Positions 43,409-51,887 are shown, numbered from the stretch's first letter. The stretch is DNA of 64,000 nt from Xanthobacter autotrophicus Py2 (GCA_000017645.1 CP000782.1:124001-188000); one strand, 5' to 3'. A program made the numbers and translations. The notes: generated by a model from the letters alone, not told the origin.

Positions 43409-43903
43409 ATGCCAGGAAAGACCGATCTCGCGACGTTCAACTGCTCGCTCGCCCGCGCGCTCAATGACGTGGGCGACTGGTGGACACTCCTCATCATTCG
43501 CGATGCGTTCCTGGGGGCGCAGAGGTTTTCCGAGTTTCAGCGCAGCCTCGGCATGGCGCGAAATACTCTGTCGGATCGGCTTGAGCGCCTCTGTGCGGCT
43601 GGGGTCTTGCTGCGAGGCGGCGCGTTGGCGCGCCCGATCTATAGCCTGACGGAGAAGGGCCGCGCGCTTGCTCCGGCATTGGTCGCCCTTCAGCAATGGG
43701 GCGACCAATTCGCCTCCGAGAACCGCCCTCCTGTGGTGGTGACGGACCAACGTGGTCGCCGGTTGCCCAGGGTCAAGCTGGTCGACAGCGATGGCGCGGA
43801 GGTCGGCCCGGACGATCTGCGTTTCAGGCCAGGTCCCGGCGCCGACGAGCGCACGCGCGCACGATTTCAAGCAGTGAAATCCGTGCGGAAAGTGCTAAAA
43901 TGA
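43409..43903 (+). CDS. HxlR-family transcriptional regulator
   Basis: 164 aa. The HxlR winged helix is clear: LARALNDVGDWWTLLIIRDA, FLGAQRFSEFQRSLGMARNT, LSDRLERLCAAGVL, and YSLTEKGRAL. The C-terminal ~60 residues (VVTDQRGRRLPRVKLVDSDG) are an extension common in longer HxlR proteins. One Cys at about position 12 (FNCSLARAL) could be redox-sensing as in some family members. Probably represses the divergent membrane protein gene. Confidence 0.88.
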   Translation: MPGKTDLATFNCSLARALNDVGDWWTLLIIRDAFLGAQRFSEFQRSLGMARNTLSDRLERLCAAGVLLRGGALARPIYSLTEKGRALAPALVALQQWGDQFASENRPPVVVTDQRGRRLPRVKLVDSDGAEVGPDDLRFRPGPGADERTRARFQAVKSVRKVLK

Positions 43904-44047
43904 TTGTTAGCTGCCGAAGGCGCTGCGCCGAGCTCGATCCAAGTGTGCGCCACTTGCATCGGACGAGACACGCGCCCGATCTCGCGAAAGCGGTCATTGC
44001 ACCCGGCCGGCTCGGAAGGCATTCTGCATGCCATCGAGCATCGTTGC

Positions 44048-44311
44048 ATGATGTTGAAGGATGCGTCTCTCATGGTCACGAAACGCGCTCAGGAGATTTG
44101 TGCCGTGCTGGTTCGGTTGGCTGCGCCTGACCTTAGTCCGAAGCAGCTGTTTGATGCGGTGCGACAGGAATTCCCTGACGCCACACGGAAAGAGATCGTC
44201 AGGGCAGCGTTCTTGGCAGTCATCACCACGGCGGACGCCGATTGCAATAAAGCCCGAAAACTTCAGAGTTTTGCGTTGGCGGAGCGGCCAGTGGCCGGCA
44301 CCGAGATATGA
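44048..44311 (+). CDS. Small hypothetical protein
   Basis: 87 aa from ATG 44048 (ATGATG). Amphipathic helices: AQEICAVLVRLAAPDLSPKQ and LFDAVRQEFPDATRKEIVRA. No signal peptide, no membrane segment, no known motif. Codon use looks normal. The open frame extends upstream to 43904 without a good start. Confidence 0.45.
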   Translation: MMLKDASLMVTKRAQEICAVLVRLAAPDLSPKQLFDAVRQEFPDATRKEIVRAAFLAVITTADADCNKARKLQSFALAERPVAGTEI

Positions 44312-44377
44312 AGGATCAGCGATGATCAAGCGGCTCCGACGCCGATGGCAAGTCGGGCGGCGGCCGGGCGCCGATCG

Positions 44378-44470
44378 GTAGCGATCGTGCCGAGCGAGGT
44401 GCCGGTCGCGCCGAACGCCCCGCTCAAGGCCGACGACGTGCTGTTCCGTATTGATCTTGCTCCGGGCGGC
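44378..44470 (+). pseudogene. HlyD-type adaptor fragment
   Basis: VAIVPSEVPVAPNAPLKADD then VLFRIDLAP matches the lipoyl motif of EmrA/HlyD adaptors (VxVxxNxxVKxGDVLFRID). Only ~30 residues survive. The following 44471-44590 becomes AT-rich and holds no gene, a likely insertion or deletion boundary. Confidence 0.5.
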
Positions 44471-44590
44471 GTGTTGCGTTCGTCAGGAGGGGTGGATTGC
44501 AGAGGCCTTCGCAGGCAGCGGTATTTAAATCTATCCTTCAAATAAATGAACCGTCTCAATATGCCATTATATATTGATGATAATTTATGC

Positions 44591-44619
44591 GAGCGGCGCC
44601 ATGATATATGACGCCGCTC
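44591..44619 (-). terminator. Hairpin terminator of the ferritin-like gene
   Basis: GAGCGGCG - 13-base AT-rich loop - CGCCGCTC; directly after the minus-strand stop at 44627 and followed, in that direction, by an AT-rich run. Good candidate for intrinsic termination. Confidence 0.65.
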
Positions 44620-44626
44620 AATTGGT

Positions 44627-45103
44627 TCACTTTCCAGCGCGCAGCTTCTCGGCCGCGGCTTTGTAGGCCGCGTAGTGGTCGCCTTCATCCGCCGCGATCT
44701 GCCGGAACAGTTCCGCGACCTTTTTGTCCCCCACTGCATCCGCCTGCTTGGCGAAATTCACGTACATCTCGGTGTTCTCGTAGTGCTCACCCGCCATGGC
44801 GTCGAGTAGGTTGGCCTCGTCGGTCTTGGCGAGGCCAAGGGCATCGGCCTCGCGGGCAAAATGCTCATTGGCTTCCACGTTCGCGCTCTCGTCGAACAGC
44901 TTTGCGATCTCAGGATGGCCGCTCTTGCGCGCGTGCTCAGCATACGCCTGGTACTTCAGGTTCGCGAAGGCTTCACCATGCATGGCCGCGTCCAGATTTT
45001 TCTGAGTCTGCGGGTTCAGCGTCTCAGCCGCAAAGGCAGGGGCGCCGGCGAGTGAGGCGCCGACGAGCGCACCGGCGACGAGAAGGTTGCGAATGATGGT
45101 CAT
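44627..45103 (-). CDS. Secreted ferritin-like (rubrerythrin-type) di-iron protein
   Basis: 158 aa from ATG 45103 with GGGAGA upstream; longer starts are unlikely because this one begins a clean signal peptide (MTIIRNLLVAGALVGASLAG, cleavage after AFA). The mature domain is a four-helix bundle with rubrerythrin metal-ligand positions: GEAFANLKYQAYAEHA, ESANVEANEHFARE, GEHYENTEMYVNF, AADEGDHYAAYKAA. There is no rubredoxin domain. Periplasmic rubrerythrin-like proteins detoxify peroxide or bind iron. With VIT1 and the Irr-box ATPase nearby it fits an iron or oxidative-stress theme. Confidence 0.82.
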   Translation of the reverse strand: MTIIRNLLVAGALVGASLAGAPAFAAETLNPQTQKNLDAAMHGEAFANLKYQAYAEHARKSGHPEIAKLFDESANVEANEHFAREADALGLAKTDEANLLDAMAGEHYENTEMYVNFAKQADAVGDKKVAELFRQIAADEGDHYAAYKAAAEKLRAGK

Positions 45104-45334
45104 GGATCGGTCTCCCAGGAAATCAAAGTGTCGCCCAGCGGAGCGGCGGCTTCTTCGATAGGCGCGCGACCTGACCAAGTCCTGACGACGACAAGTAGCC
45201 GACGGATCAGCCATTGGTATCATTGTATTCAGTTCGCCTCGCCCTTTCGTCAGGCTTTTGTCAGCAGCGCCCCTTAACAGAAGGCAGCGAGGGAGGCGCG
45301 GCCTTGGCCCGTCACCCAGAGTGAGGAGAAGCCA

Positions 45335-45613
45335 ATGTTTCGCGATGTGCTGCTGACCACCGCCGCCGGCCTGTGCCTCCTCTCCTCCGCCGCCCTGGCC
45401 AGTCCCACCTGCACCAAGGAGCCACAGGAGAAGTGGCTGAGTGAGGAGACCATGAAGCAGAAGATTGCCGAGATGGGCTTCAAGAATATCAAGGTGTTCA
45501 AGAAGACGACGTCAGGATGCTACGAGATCTATGGCTACAACAAGGATGGTAAGAAAGCGGAAGTCTATTTCAACCCGGTGACCGGCGAGATCGTCGAGAA
45601 TAACGTGGACTGA
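45335..45613 (+). CDS. Periplasmic PepSY-type small protein
   Basis: 92 aa. Signal peptide to ~residue 22 (ALA-SP). The mature 70 residues form a PepSY fold: TCTKEPQEKWLSEETMKQKI, VFKKTTSGCYEIYGYNKDGK and EVYFNPVTGEIVENN. Two Cys (CTKEP and GCYE) are placed to form a disulphide. Three bases before cytochrome b561. Family members inhibit proteases or act as cofactors for neighbouring redox and sensing proteins. A homologous protein is encoded at 55021. Confidence 0.85.
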   Translation: MFRDVLLTTAAGLCLLSSAALASPTCTKEPQEKWLSEETMKQKIAEMGFKNIKVFKKTTSGCYEIYGYNKDGKKAEVYFNPVTGEIVENNVD

Positions 45614-45616
45614 GTC

Positions 45617-46240
45617 ATGTCCTCTCCATATCAAGCGCCCGCCACCTCTCGCACCGCAGCTGGACCCGGGGGTGCGGGCCCGGACACTGTAGCGGTGTGG
45701 GATCCACTGGTGCGACTCTTCCACTGGACGGTGGTGCTGGGCATCATTTTGAACAGCTTTGCGCTGGAGGGCGGCAAGAGTGCCCATCGCTATGTCGGGT
45801 ATGTCGTCGCCGCGGCACTGGTCGTGCGGATCGTGTGGGGTATCATAGGCAGCCGTCACGCCCGTTTCTCTAATTTTGTCACCTCGCCATGGGCTGTCCT
45901 GTCCCATCTGCGCGCCGTCGTCGCCCGCCGCGACCGGCGGTATGTGGGGCATAACCCGGCGGGCGGAGCCATGGCGCTGGCGCTCATGTGCCTCATCGCG
46001 CTCACCAGCCTCACCGGGTGGATGCAATCCCTCGACACCTTCTGGGGCGTGGAATGGGTGCAGGAGGCGCACGAGATTACAGCCAATCTTATTCTCGCCC
46101 TGGCGGCAGTGCATGTGCTCGCGGCTATCACCGAGAGCGTGGCGCACCGGGAAAACCTGCCTCTCGCCATGATTACGGGGCGCAAACGCCGCGCGTCTGG
46201 AACGGACATCGACCATGCGGGTCCTGCTTGCCGAGGATAA
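45617..46240 (+). CDS. Cytochrome b561 (di-haem membrane protein)
   Basis: 207 aa. Four membrane helices with His pairs for two b-type haems: DPLVRLFHWTVVLGIILNSF, SAHRYVGYVVAAALVVRIVW, EAHEITANLILALAAVHVLA. Matches the bacterial cytochrome b561 / Ni-Fe hydrogenase cytochrome b family. It can pass electrons across the inner membrane from quinol or a periplasmic donor. It overlaps the response regulator by 26 bases and follows the PepSY gene at 3 bases, so a PepSY-cyt b-two-component operon is likely. Confidence 0.88.
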   Translation: MSSPYQAPATSRTAAGPGGAGPDTVAVWDPLVRLFHWTVVLGIILNSFALEGGKSAHRYVGYVVAAALVVRIVWGIIGSRHARFSNFVTSPWAVLSHLRAVVARRDRRYVGHNPAGGAMALALMCLIALTSLTGWMQSLDTFWGVEWVQEAHEITANLILALAAVHVLAAITESVAHRENLPLAMITGRKRRASGTDIDHAGPACRG

Positions 46241-46922
46241 TCCCCGCCTCGCGAGCCTGATCGCGGAAGGTCTGGAAGCGGAGGGCTTCGTGCTCGAGCG
46301 CTTCGGCAGCTTGAGTGCCGCGCGCGAGAGCGTGGCCGTCGACCGATACGACCTCTTTCTCATCGATCTCGGCATGCCGGACGGGGACGGGATCGATTTC
46401 GTCCGCGCCGTGCGGCGCGCGGGGAACACGACGCCGATCCTTGTGATCACCGCCCGCAACGGCCTTGGCGACCGGGTGGGAGGTCTGGATTCGGGCGCAG
46501 ACGACTATCTGGTGAAACCCTTCGACATGCCCGAGCTGGCGGCCCGCTGCCGTGCCCTGCTGCGCCGCCCCGGCGCTTGCCTCGGCACGACCTTGAACGT
46601 CGAGAACCTCGACTTCGATACCATCGCGCGGGAGGTGCGGATTTCCGGCCAGGTGATCCACGTGCCGCCGCGCGAGTGCGCCCTGCTGGAACGCCTGATG
46701 CGCCGCGCCGGCCATGTGGTCAGCAAGGCCAGCCTCGAGGACACCATGTATGCCCTTTCCAGCGAGGTCTCGCCCAATGCTTTGGAGGCGGTGGTTTCCC
46801 GCCTGCGGCGACGCCTGGTCGCCGAGAAAGCGCGGGTGGTCCTGCATACGGCCCACGGCATTGGCTACATGCTCGCACCGGCTGCGCAGGCAGGACAGGT
46901 GGAACGGGGTGCCCCGCGATGA
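46215..46922 (+). CDS. OmpR/PhoB-family response regulator
   Basis: 235 aa. Receiver domain with RVLLAEDNPRLASLI, phosphoacceptor Asp in LFLIDLGMPDGDG, and the conserved Lys in DDYLVKPFD. C-terminal winged helix ending GIGYMLAPA. Its stop overlaps the histidine kinase start by 4 bases. Likely targets are the PepSY/cyt b operon itself and metal-stress genes; unproven. Confidence 0.92.
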   Translation: MRVLLAEDNPRLASLIAEGLEAEGFVLERFGSLSAARESVAVDRYDLFLIDLGMPDGDGIDFVRAVRRAGNTTPILVITARNGLGDRVGGLDSGADDYLVKPFDMPELAARCRALLRRPGACLGTTLNVENLDFDTIAREVRISGQVIHVPPRECALLERLMRRAGHVVSKASLEDTMYALSSEVSPNALEAVVSRLRRRLVAEKARVVLHTAHGIGYMLAPAAQAGQVERGAPR

Positions 46923-48295
46923 AGCACGGCCCGGCTTCCGGCACGCCCCGCACGCTTTTCTTCCGCCTTTCGGTCCGCCTGGCGTTGGTGGGGCTCGTGT
47001 TCCTGGTTGTCGAGCTGGCGGCCGTGGTGTGGATGTATGTCCGCAATTCCAACGAGCTTGACCAACTGCTGGTGACCGCCGAGGCAGACCGCATCGCCGG
47101 CGACATCCCTCAAATGCAGGCCAATGGTGCCGTACCCGAAGCGCTGCGCCAGCCAACCGCGGCGGGAACGCGGCGCGCATTCCTGATCCATGAGCGCGGC
47201 GGCGGCGTTATCGCCCGCTTTAATGACGGCGACCTGAAGATCGCTGACGAGCCGCCCGCCTCATTCCTGGTGATCCGCACCCAGCGGGAAAGCTGGGGGG
47301 ATCGCTTCCTGCTGAGTGGCACCCGCCGGGTCGCGGTGGGGCAGCATCCGTTCTGGATCACGGTGGCCATCTCCGGCCACGGCTTCCAGCCGTTCGTGCC
47401 GGTGATCTTCAATGAGATCCGCTTTCATGTGATCTTTCCACTTCTGCTGCTTTCGTTGATGTTCCTGTTGTTCAACTTCTCCGTGGTGCGATCGACCTTG
47501 CGTCCCCTGCAAAGGACCATCACCGCGATCAACGCCATCGATCCCGCCCAGGTGGGGACCCGCATCGAGGCGGAGGCCTCCTCCCGGGAGGTTGCGGCGC
47601 TGGTGAGCGCGGTGAATGCCATGCTGGAGCGCATTGAGCGCTCAGTGCGCGCACTGAAGGATTTTGCCGGCGACGCCGCCCATGAACTGCGTACGCCGCT
47701 CGCCGTGATGATGCTCTCCATCGGCAAGCTGCCGGACAGTCCGGAGAAAGCGAAGCTGGAGGTGGACGCCCAGCGCATGAAGCGGCTGGTGAACCAGATG
47801 CTCGACATGTCCTACGCCACCGCTCTGGAGCTTGACCCGGACCGGCGCGCCGATCTCGCTGCCATCGCCCGAGAGGTGGTGACGGAGCTCACCCCGCTGG
47901 CGGTCGCGCGTGGGCACTCCATCTCGTTCATGGACCAGGGCACTGCGGCGGTGCACGGGCATGGCGAAGCCATCGGACGAGCGCTGCGCAATCTGGTGGA
48001 AAACGCCCTGACCCACACTCCTGCGGGCGCCCCCGTGGAGGTCACCGTCGGCCCCGGCCCGCAGCTCGATGTGCGCGATCACGGGCCGGGCATACCGGAA
48101 GATCGCAGGACCGAGGTTCTGCAGCGCTTTCGCCGCCTTGACCGGAGCCAGCCCGAAGGCGCCGGGCTGGGGCTCGCCATCGTCTCCACCATCATGACAC
48201 TGCAGGGAGGTGTCATGCGGATCGAGGATGCTCACGGGGGCGGCGCGCGCATCCGCCTTGTTTTCCGGGAAGGCGGACCAGCGATCCCGACCTGA
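46919..48295 (+). CDS. Sensor histidine kinase
   Basis: 458 aa from ATG 46919. Two membrane helices (residues ~20-40 and ~165-185) flank a periplasmic sensor domain of about 125 residues; then HAMP, H-box DAAHELRTPLAVMML, N-box NLVENALTHTPAG, G-boxes DHGPGIPED and GAGLGLAIV. All catalytic boxes intact. The periplasmic domain would sense an envelope signal, possibly through the PepSY protein. Confidence 0.92.
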   Translation: MKHGPASGTPRTLFFRLSVRLALVGLVFLVVELAAVVWMYVRNSNELDQLLVTAEADRIAGDIPQMQANGAVPEALRQPTAAGTRRAFLIHERGGGVIARFNDGDLKIADEPPASFLVIRTQRESWGDRFLLSGTRRVAVGQHPFWITVAISGHGFQPFVPVIFNEIRFHVIFPLLLLSLMFLLFNFSVVRSTLRPLQRTITAINAIDPAQVGTRIEAEASSREVAALVSAVNAMLERIERSVRALKDFAGDAAHELRTPLAVMMLSIGKLPDSPEKAKLEVDAQRMKRLVNQMLDMSYATALELDPDRRADLAAIAREVVTELTPLAVARGHSISFMDQGTAAVHGHGEAIGRALRNLVENALTHTPAGAPVEVTVGPGPQLDVRDHGPGIPEDRRTEVLQRFRRLDRSQPEGAGLGLAIVSTIMTLQGGVMRIEDAHGGGARIRLVFREGGPAIPT

Positions 48296-48371
48296 GTCAT
48301 GAGGCGTACGTCGCCCTTCAGATCCCGCTCCGAGGCGACCATTGGTCCATTGCGCTCAATAGGCCAATTAG

Positions 48372-48388
48372 TTTAGAGCAATTCTAAA
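48372..48388 (+). promoter_or_regulatory. Irr box (ICE-like motif) upstream of P-type ATPase
   Basis: TTTAGAGCAATTCTAAA: inverted repeat TTTAGA-GCAAT-TCTAAA, one mismatch from the TTTAGAAnnnTTCTAAA pattern bound by the haem/iron regulator Irr in rhizobia. It lies 34 bases before the ATG at 48422. Iron control of the ATPase is inferred. Confidence 0.65.
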
Positions 48389-48421
48389 ATTTGGCACGAC
48401 TGATCAAGTCTGGAATGGAAC

Positions 48422-50419
48422 ATGGGTGCGCGGGAAATTACGGCGAACTTCGAACGGGCACTGGAGGTCGCTGTGCCGTCGAAAGGATGCAGTGACCCCG
48501 TACACACTCAGCAGCCGTTTGACAGCTTGGCGATAGTGCGGATCGTTGTCGCCTTGCTCGGTGCCGCCGCCGTTTGGTTCAAGGTGTACGAACCGTTTGC
48601 CTCCGTCAGCGTCGTCGGTCTCGTCGCCTTGGCTTTTGCCTCCTGGCCGATCTTGAGCGAAGCTGTGCGGAATCTGATGGCCCGCCGGATGACCATGGAA
48701 CTCTCCATGAGCATCGCCATCCTCGCTGCCGCTGCCGTCGCCGAGATCTTCACGGCTCTGGTGGTCACGGTGTTCGTTCTGGTGGCGGAGGAACTGGAGC
48801 ATCTCACAGTGGCGCGCGGACGCAGCGCCATCGGCGATCTGGTGGACTTCGTGCCCAAGACCGCTCGGGTGCGGCGGGATGGCGGAGTCCTTATTTTGCC
48901 GCTGGAGCAGGTAGTTGCTGACGACTTGGTGCTGGTGATTCCGGGGGAGAAGATCCCGGTGGACGGCGAGGTCGTCGGTGGCCATTCCTATGTGGACCAG
49001 TCGCGCATCACCGGTGAATCCATGCCGGCGGAAAAGGCCGAAGGTGCGCCAGCGTTCGCCGGCTCCATCAACCAGATGGGGGTCCTGGAGATCCGCGTCG
49101 AGCGGGTGGGGCGCGACACAAGCTATGGCCGCATCATCGATGCCGTCGAGGCGGCCGAACAGACTCGGGCACCGGTGCAGAAGCTGGCCGATCGATTGGC
49201 CGGGTATTTGGTCTATGTGGCCTTCGCCGCCGCGATGCTGACATATCTGCTGACGCAGAACATTCGCGACACCATCTCGGTCATCATCGTCGCCGGCGCC
49301 TGTGGCATCGCGGCGGGAACCCCGCTGGCCATCCTCGGTGGCATCGGCCGGGCGGCGAAGCTCGGCTCCATCATCAAGGGCGGCATCCATCTGGAGACCC
49401 TGGGCCGGATCGATACGGTGGTGCTGGACAAGACCGGCACCCTCACCATGGGCGAGCCCAGGGTCACCGCGCTCGAATGCGCGGAAGGCGGGGATGCGGC
49501 CGACCTTCTGCGGCTCGCTGCGGCAGCGGAACTGCGCTCGGAGCATCCGCTCGGTCGGGCCGTGGTGGTGGAGGCAGAGCGGCGGGGGCTCGCGGTGCCC
49601 GAGGCCAACGCCTTCCTTTATACGGTGGCCCGTGGCATCTCTGCCGATGTGGAAGGCCGTGCGGTGCTGGTGGGCAACCGCAAACTCTTGTCTGACGCAG
49701 GCATCACTGTTCCCGCCCGGACTGAGGATCATGTCGGTTCCGACATCGTGGTGGCGGCGGACGGGCGCTATGTGGGCCGGATCATCGTCGCCGATCCGCT
49801 GCGCCCGGAGGCGAGCGCGGCCATGGCCGCGCTGCACGCCATGGGGGTGCGCACGGTGCTGCTCACCGGCGATACCAAGGCGGTTGCCCAGCATGTAGGC
49901 CGCAACCTTGGAATTGGCGAAGTGGTCGCCGACATGCTGCCAGAGGACAAGCTGACGCGAGTTCAGGCTTTAGTGGCCGATGGTCGCAGTGTTGCCATGG
50001 TGGGCGACGGGGTCAATGATGCCCCCGCGTTGACCGCAGCGAGCCTGGGCATTGCCATGGGTTCAGGCACCGACATTGCCCAGGAAAGCGCTGACATCGT
50101 ACTGATTGGCAACGATCTGTTCAAACTGGTCGAAACGCTGCGGATCGCCCGCAAGACCCGCGCCATCATCTGGCAGAACTTCTCCGGCACCCTGATGGTG
50201 GACGCCGTGGGCATCGGCCTCGCCGCCTTCGGCTATCTCAACCCGCTGCTGGCTGCGGTCATCCATGTGGGTTCGGAGCTGGCCTTCCTAATGAACTCTG
50301 CACGGCTCCTGGCCCCGGAGGGTGCAAAGGCACCTGCCAATTCAATTTACGCGCCAGTACATGACTCCCCCAGAAGGCACGACAATGCATCCTCTTCATC
50401 GCGAAAATCACCTGATTGA
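48422..50419 (+). CDS. P1B-type heavy-metal ATPase lacking the CPC motif
   Basis: 665 aa. No N-terminal metal-binding domain. Actuator TGESMPAEK, phosphorylation DKTGTLTMGEP, SEHPLG, TGDTK and GDGVNDAP are all present, so ATP chemistry should be intact. The metal-site helix, however, reads IIVAGACGIAAGTPLAILGG: the usual CPC/SPC triplet is GAC and the invariant Pro is missing. The last helix has HVGSELAFLMNSARLL, similar to the HEGSTxxxxLNSxRLL of P1B-4 iron/cobalt exporters but with HVGSE. The Irr-like box and the adjoining VIT1 stub point to iron, or another metal sensed through iron. Metal specificity is unknown. Confidence 0.86.
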   Translation: MGAREITANFERALEVAVPSKGCSDPVHTQQPFDSLAIVRIVVALLGAAAVWFKVYEPFASVSVVGLVALAFASWPILSEAVRNLMARRMTMELSMSIAILAAAAVAEIFTALVVTVFVLVAEELEHLTVARGRSAIGDLVDFVPKTARVRRDGGVLILPLEQVVADDLVLVIPGEKIPVDGEVVGGHSYVDQSRITGESMPAEKAEGAPAFAGSINQMGVLEIRVERVGRDTSYGRIIDAVEAAEQTRAPVQKLADRLAGYLVYVAFAAAMLTYLLTQNIRDTISVIIVAGACGIAAGTPLAILGGIGRAAKLGSIIKGGIHLETLGRIDTVVLDKTGTLTMGEPRVTALECAEGGDAADLLRLAAAAELRSEHPLGRAVVVEAERRGLAVPEANAFLYTVARGISADVEGRAVLVGNRKLLSDAGITVPARTEDHVGSDIVVAADGRYVGRIIVADPLRPEASAAMAALHAMGVRTVLLTGDTKAVAQHVGRNLGIGEVVADMLPEDKLTRVQALVADGRSVAMVGDGVNDAPALTAASLGIAMGSGTDIAQESADIVLIGNDLFKLVETLRIARKTRAIIWQNFSGTLMVDAVGIGLAAFGYLNPLLAAVIHVGSELAFLMNSARLLAPEGAKAPANSIYAPVHDSPRRHDNASSSSRKSPD

Positions 50420-50525
50420 GCGTATCGGCTGGCTGCGGGCTGCTGTCCTTGGAGCGAACGATGGGGCCGGCGACTATCAGGGCGATCTGTTCGGCAATGA
50501 CTGCGAGGGGATGTGCGGTGTCTGA
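50385..50525 (+). pseudogene. Truncated VIT1-family transporter stub
   Basis: 46 aa ORF overlapping the ATPase 3' end. The first 27 residues (HPLHRENHLIERIGWLRAAV, LGANDG) match the N-terminus of the VIT1 protein at 61633-62328, then it diverges at a junction near 50465. The nucleotide sequence is not identical to the second gene, so this was an independent homologue, deleted at the plasmid-derived boundary. It probably once followed the ATPase in an iron operon. Confidence 0.75.
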
Positions 50526-50535
50526 CCTCCGGAAC

Positions 50536-50796
50536 ATGGACGTGCGTTTCATCGCGATCACCCGCGCCGAACTGAACGACTGCCTTGTCCGCTGAGGACA
50601 TCGCATGGGCGAGGTCCGCCGGCCGAACTCCTGTTGGTCGCACGGCCTCGTCCGTGACGGCACGCTTGTCGGGGTGACGGCGACCAACCGCCTCATTCGC
50701 GAAACCGTCGCCGGCTTCTCGCGGAACGATGCGGTCGAGCTCTTCCGGCTCTGCGCCGCCCGGCCGGATCTCTCCCGCCTCGTCCTGCGCCCCTGA
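50536..50796 (+). pseudogene. Remnant of a plasmid-borne XF1762/Mom-like protein
   Basis: A single frame with one in-frame TGA (50593-50595): MDVRFIAITRAELNDCLVR, then CWSHGLVRDGTLVGVTATNR and AVELFRLCAARPDLSRLVLR. The pieces resemble plasmid-encoded acyltransferase-like proteins related to XF1762 and phage Mom. Low confidence on the name; decay is clear from the stop. Downstream (50800-50938) a further coding-like scrap ends VDRQALIHLLMDHARMPEAL; nothing more. Confidence 0.4.
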
Positions 50797-51023
50797 GCGC
50801 CATGACCGTACCCGGCCGACCGGCGCGACGGCGACGGTCGATCGGCAGGCGCTGATCCACCTCCTCATGGACCACGCGCGCATGCCCGAGGCGCTCCGCA
50901 ACCGGGGCGAGGTGGAGATCAAGGAACCCGACAGCTGACGCGCCACATCGATCACCAGCACAAGGCGCGCATGCCCATGCATGCGGATCCACGGACAGGT
51001 GCGAAGGCACCCTGTCCGCCCTC

Positions 51024-51509
51024 CTATCTGGGTTTCCTCCGGGAGGCCTGCTTCGCATCGGCGAGAAGATCATCCCACCTATCTGGAGGATTGCCGTCGT
51101 TCAAGCGGCGCAGGAAGACCGCGTAGGGATCGCTCCGTGAGCCTGCCTTGCGAAGCGTGTTCTCGTCGTTCACCCAGGCGTAGATGATGATGCGGCTGGC
51201 GCTGTCGAACCGGAAGAACAGGCGAAACCTCTGCAGGAATTTCGCCCGGCGCCAGTGGCGATGTGACGGGCCGAGCGTGTTCCCGAGCTGATAGGTCGCT
51301 GCATTGGGATCGCGGGGAATCTCATCGAGGATGAGATTGAGAATCCGCGCCAGCAGCTTCGCCTTGGGATGGCTGGAGGCATCGTCCGGCCGCTCGGCCG
51401 CCAGACGCACCAACTCCGCCTCAAGGCCGTCCAGGGCTTCCGAAAACGCCCGCGCCCGGAAAAGCTTCCAGTCATGCCGCTCGGCAAAGGCGTCGCTGGT
51501 CGATGTCAC
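51024..51509 (-). CDS. yhaV: YhaV-family toxin
   Basis: 161 aa. Matches YhaV, an RNase toxin of the RelE-like fold: KLFRARAFSEALDGLEAELV, YQLGNTLGPSHRHWRRAKFL, QRFRLFFRFDSASRIIIYAW and VNDENTLRKAGSRSDPYAVF. The basic HWRRAKFLQRFRLFFRF block is the RNA-binding/catalytic face. Its start overlaps the antitoxin stop (ATGA). Cleaves mRNA when free of PrlF. Confidence 0.9.
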   Translation of the reverse strand: MTSTSDAFAERHDWKLFRARAFSEALDGLEAELVRLAAERPDDASSHPKAKLLARILNLILDEIPRDPNAATYQLGNTLGPSHRHWRRAKFLQRFRLFFRFDSASRIIIYAWVNDENTLRKAGSRSDPYAVFLRRLNDGNPPDRWDDLLADAKQASRRKPR

Positions 51510-51868
51510 AGGGTCACGTCGTCCGGGATCACATCGTCGTCGGACACCTCGACGTTGCCGGTGAGGGCCTGCAGACGGGTGATGTCGGCCTCGGTGAAGG
51601 GGCGCAGGCCCTCCGGATGCTCGCCCATGTCGCGCTCGAGAAAGGAGAGATAGGCGGCAACGACCGGATCGCGTTCCACACCGTCGCGCGTCTCTTCCTC
51701 CCCATTGGGGTCGAGCGTCACCAGGAGGCTGCCGGGCCCGATGACCTGGGCGCGGATCTTCGCCCGCTGACGAAACTCCGGATGCGCCTTGAAGAGCGCC
51801 TTGTCGAGCCGCAGCGCTTCCGAGCGGCCCGTCGTCGTGATCGATCCCTTATACTCCGGCTGCGACAT
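51506..51868 (-). CDS. prlF: PrlF-family antitoxin
   Basis: 120 aa from ATG 51868 with GAGGAG upstream; longer upstream open frame ignored. SpoVT/AbrB-like DNA-binding N-terminus (YKGSITTTGRSEALRLDKAL) and an acidic C-terminus (VEVSDDDVIPDDVTL) that would bind the toxin. It is the first gene of the pair and autoregulates such operons. Confidence 0.88.
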   Translation of the reverse strand: MSQPEYKGSITTTGRSEALRLDKALFKAHPEFRQRAKIRAQVIGPGSLLVTLDPNGEEETRDGVERDPVVAAYLSFLERDMGEHPEGLRPFTEADITRLQALTGNVEVSDDDVIPDDVTL

Positions 51869-51887
51869 GGTCGGTCTCCTCGATTGA

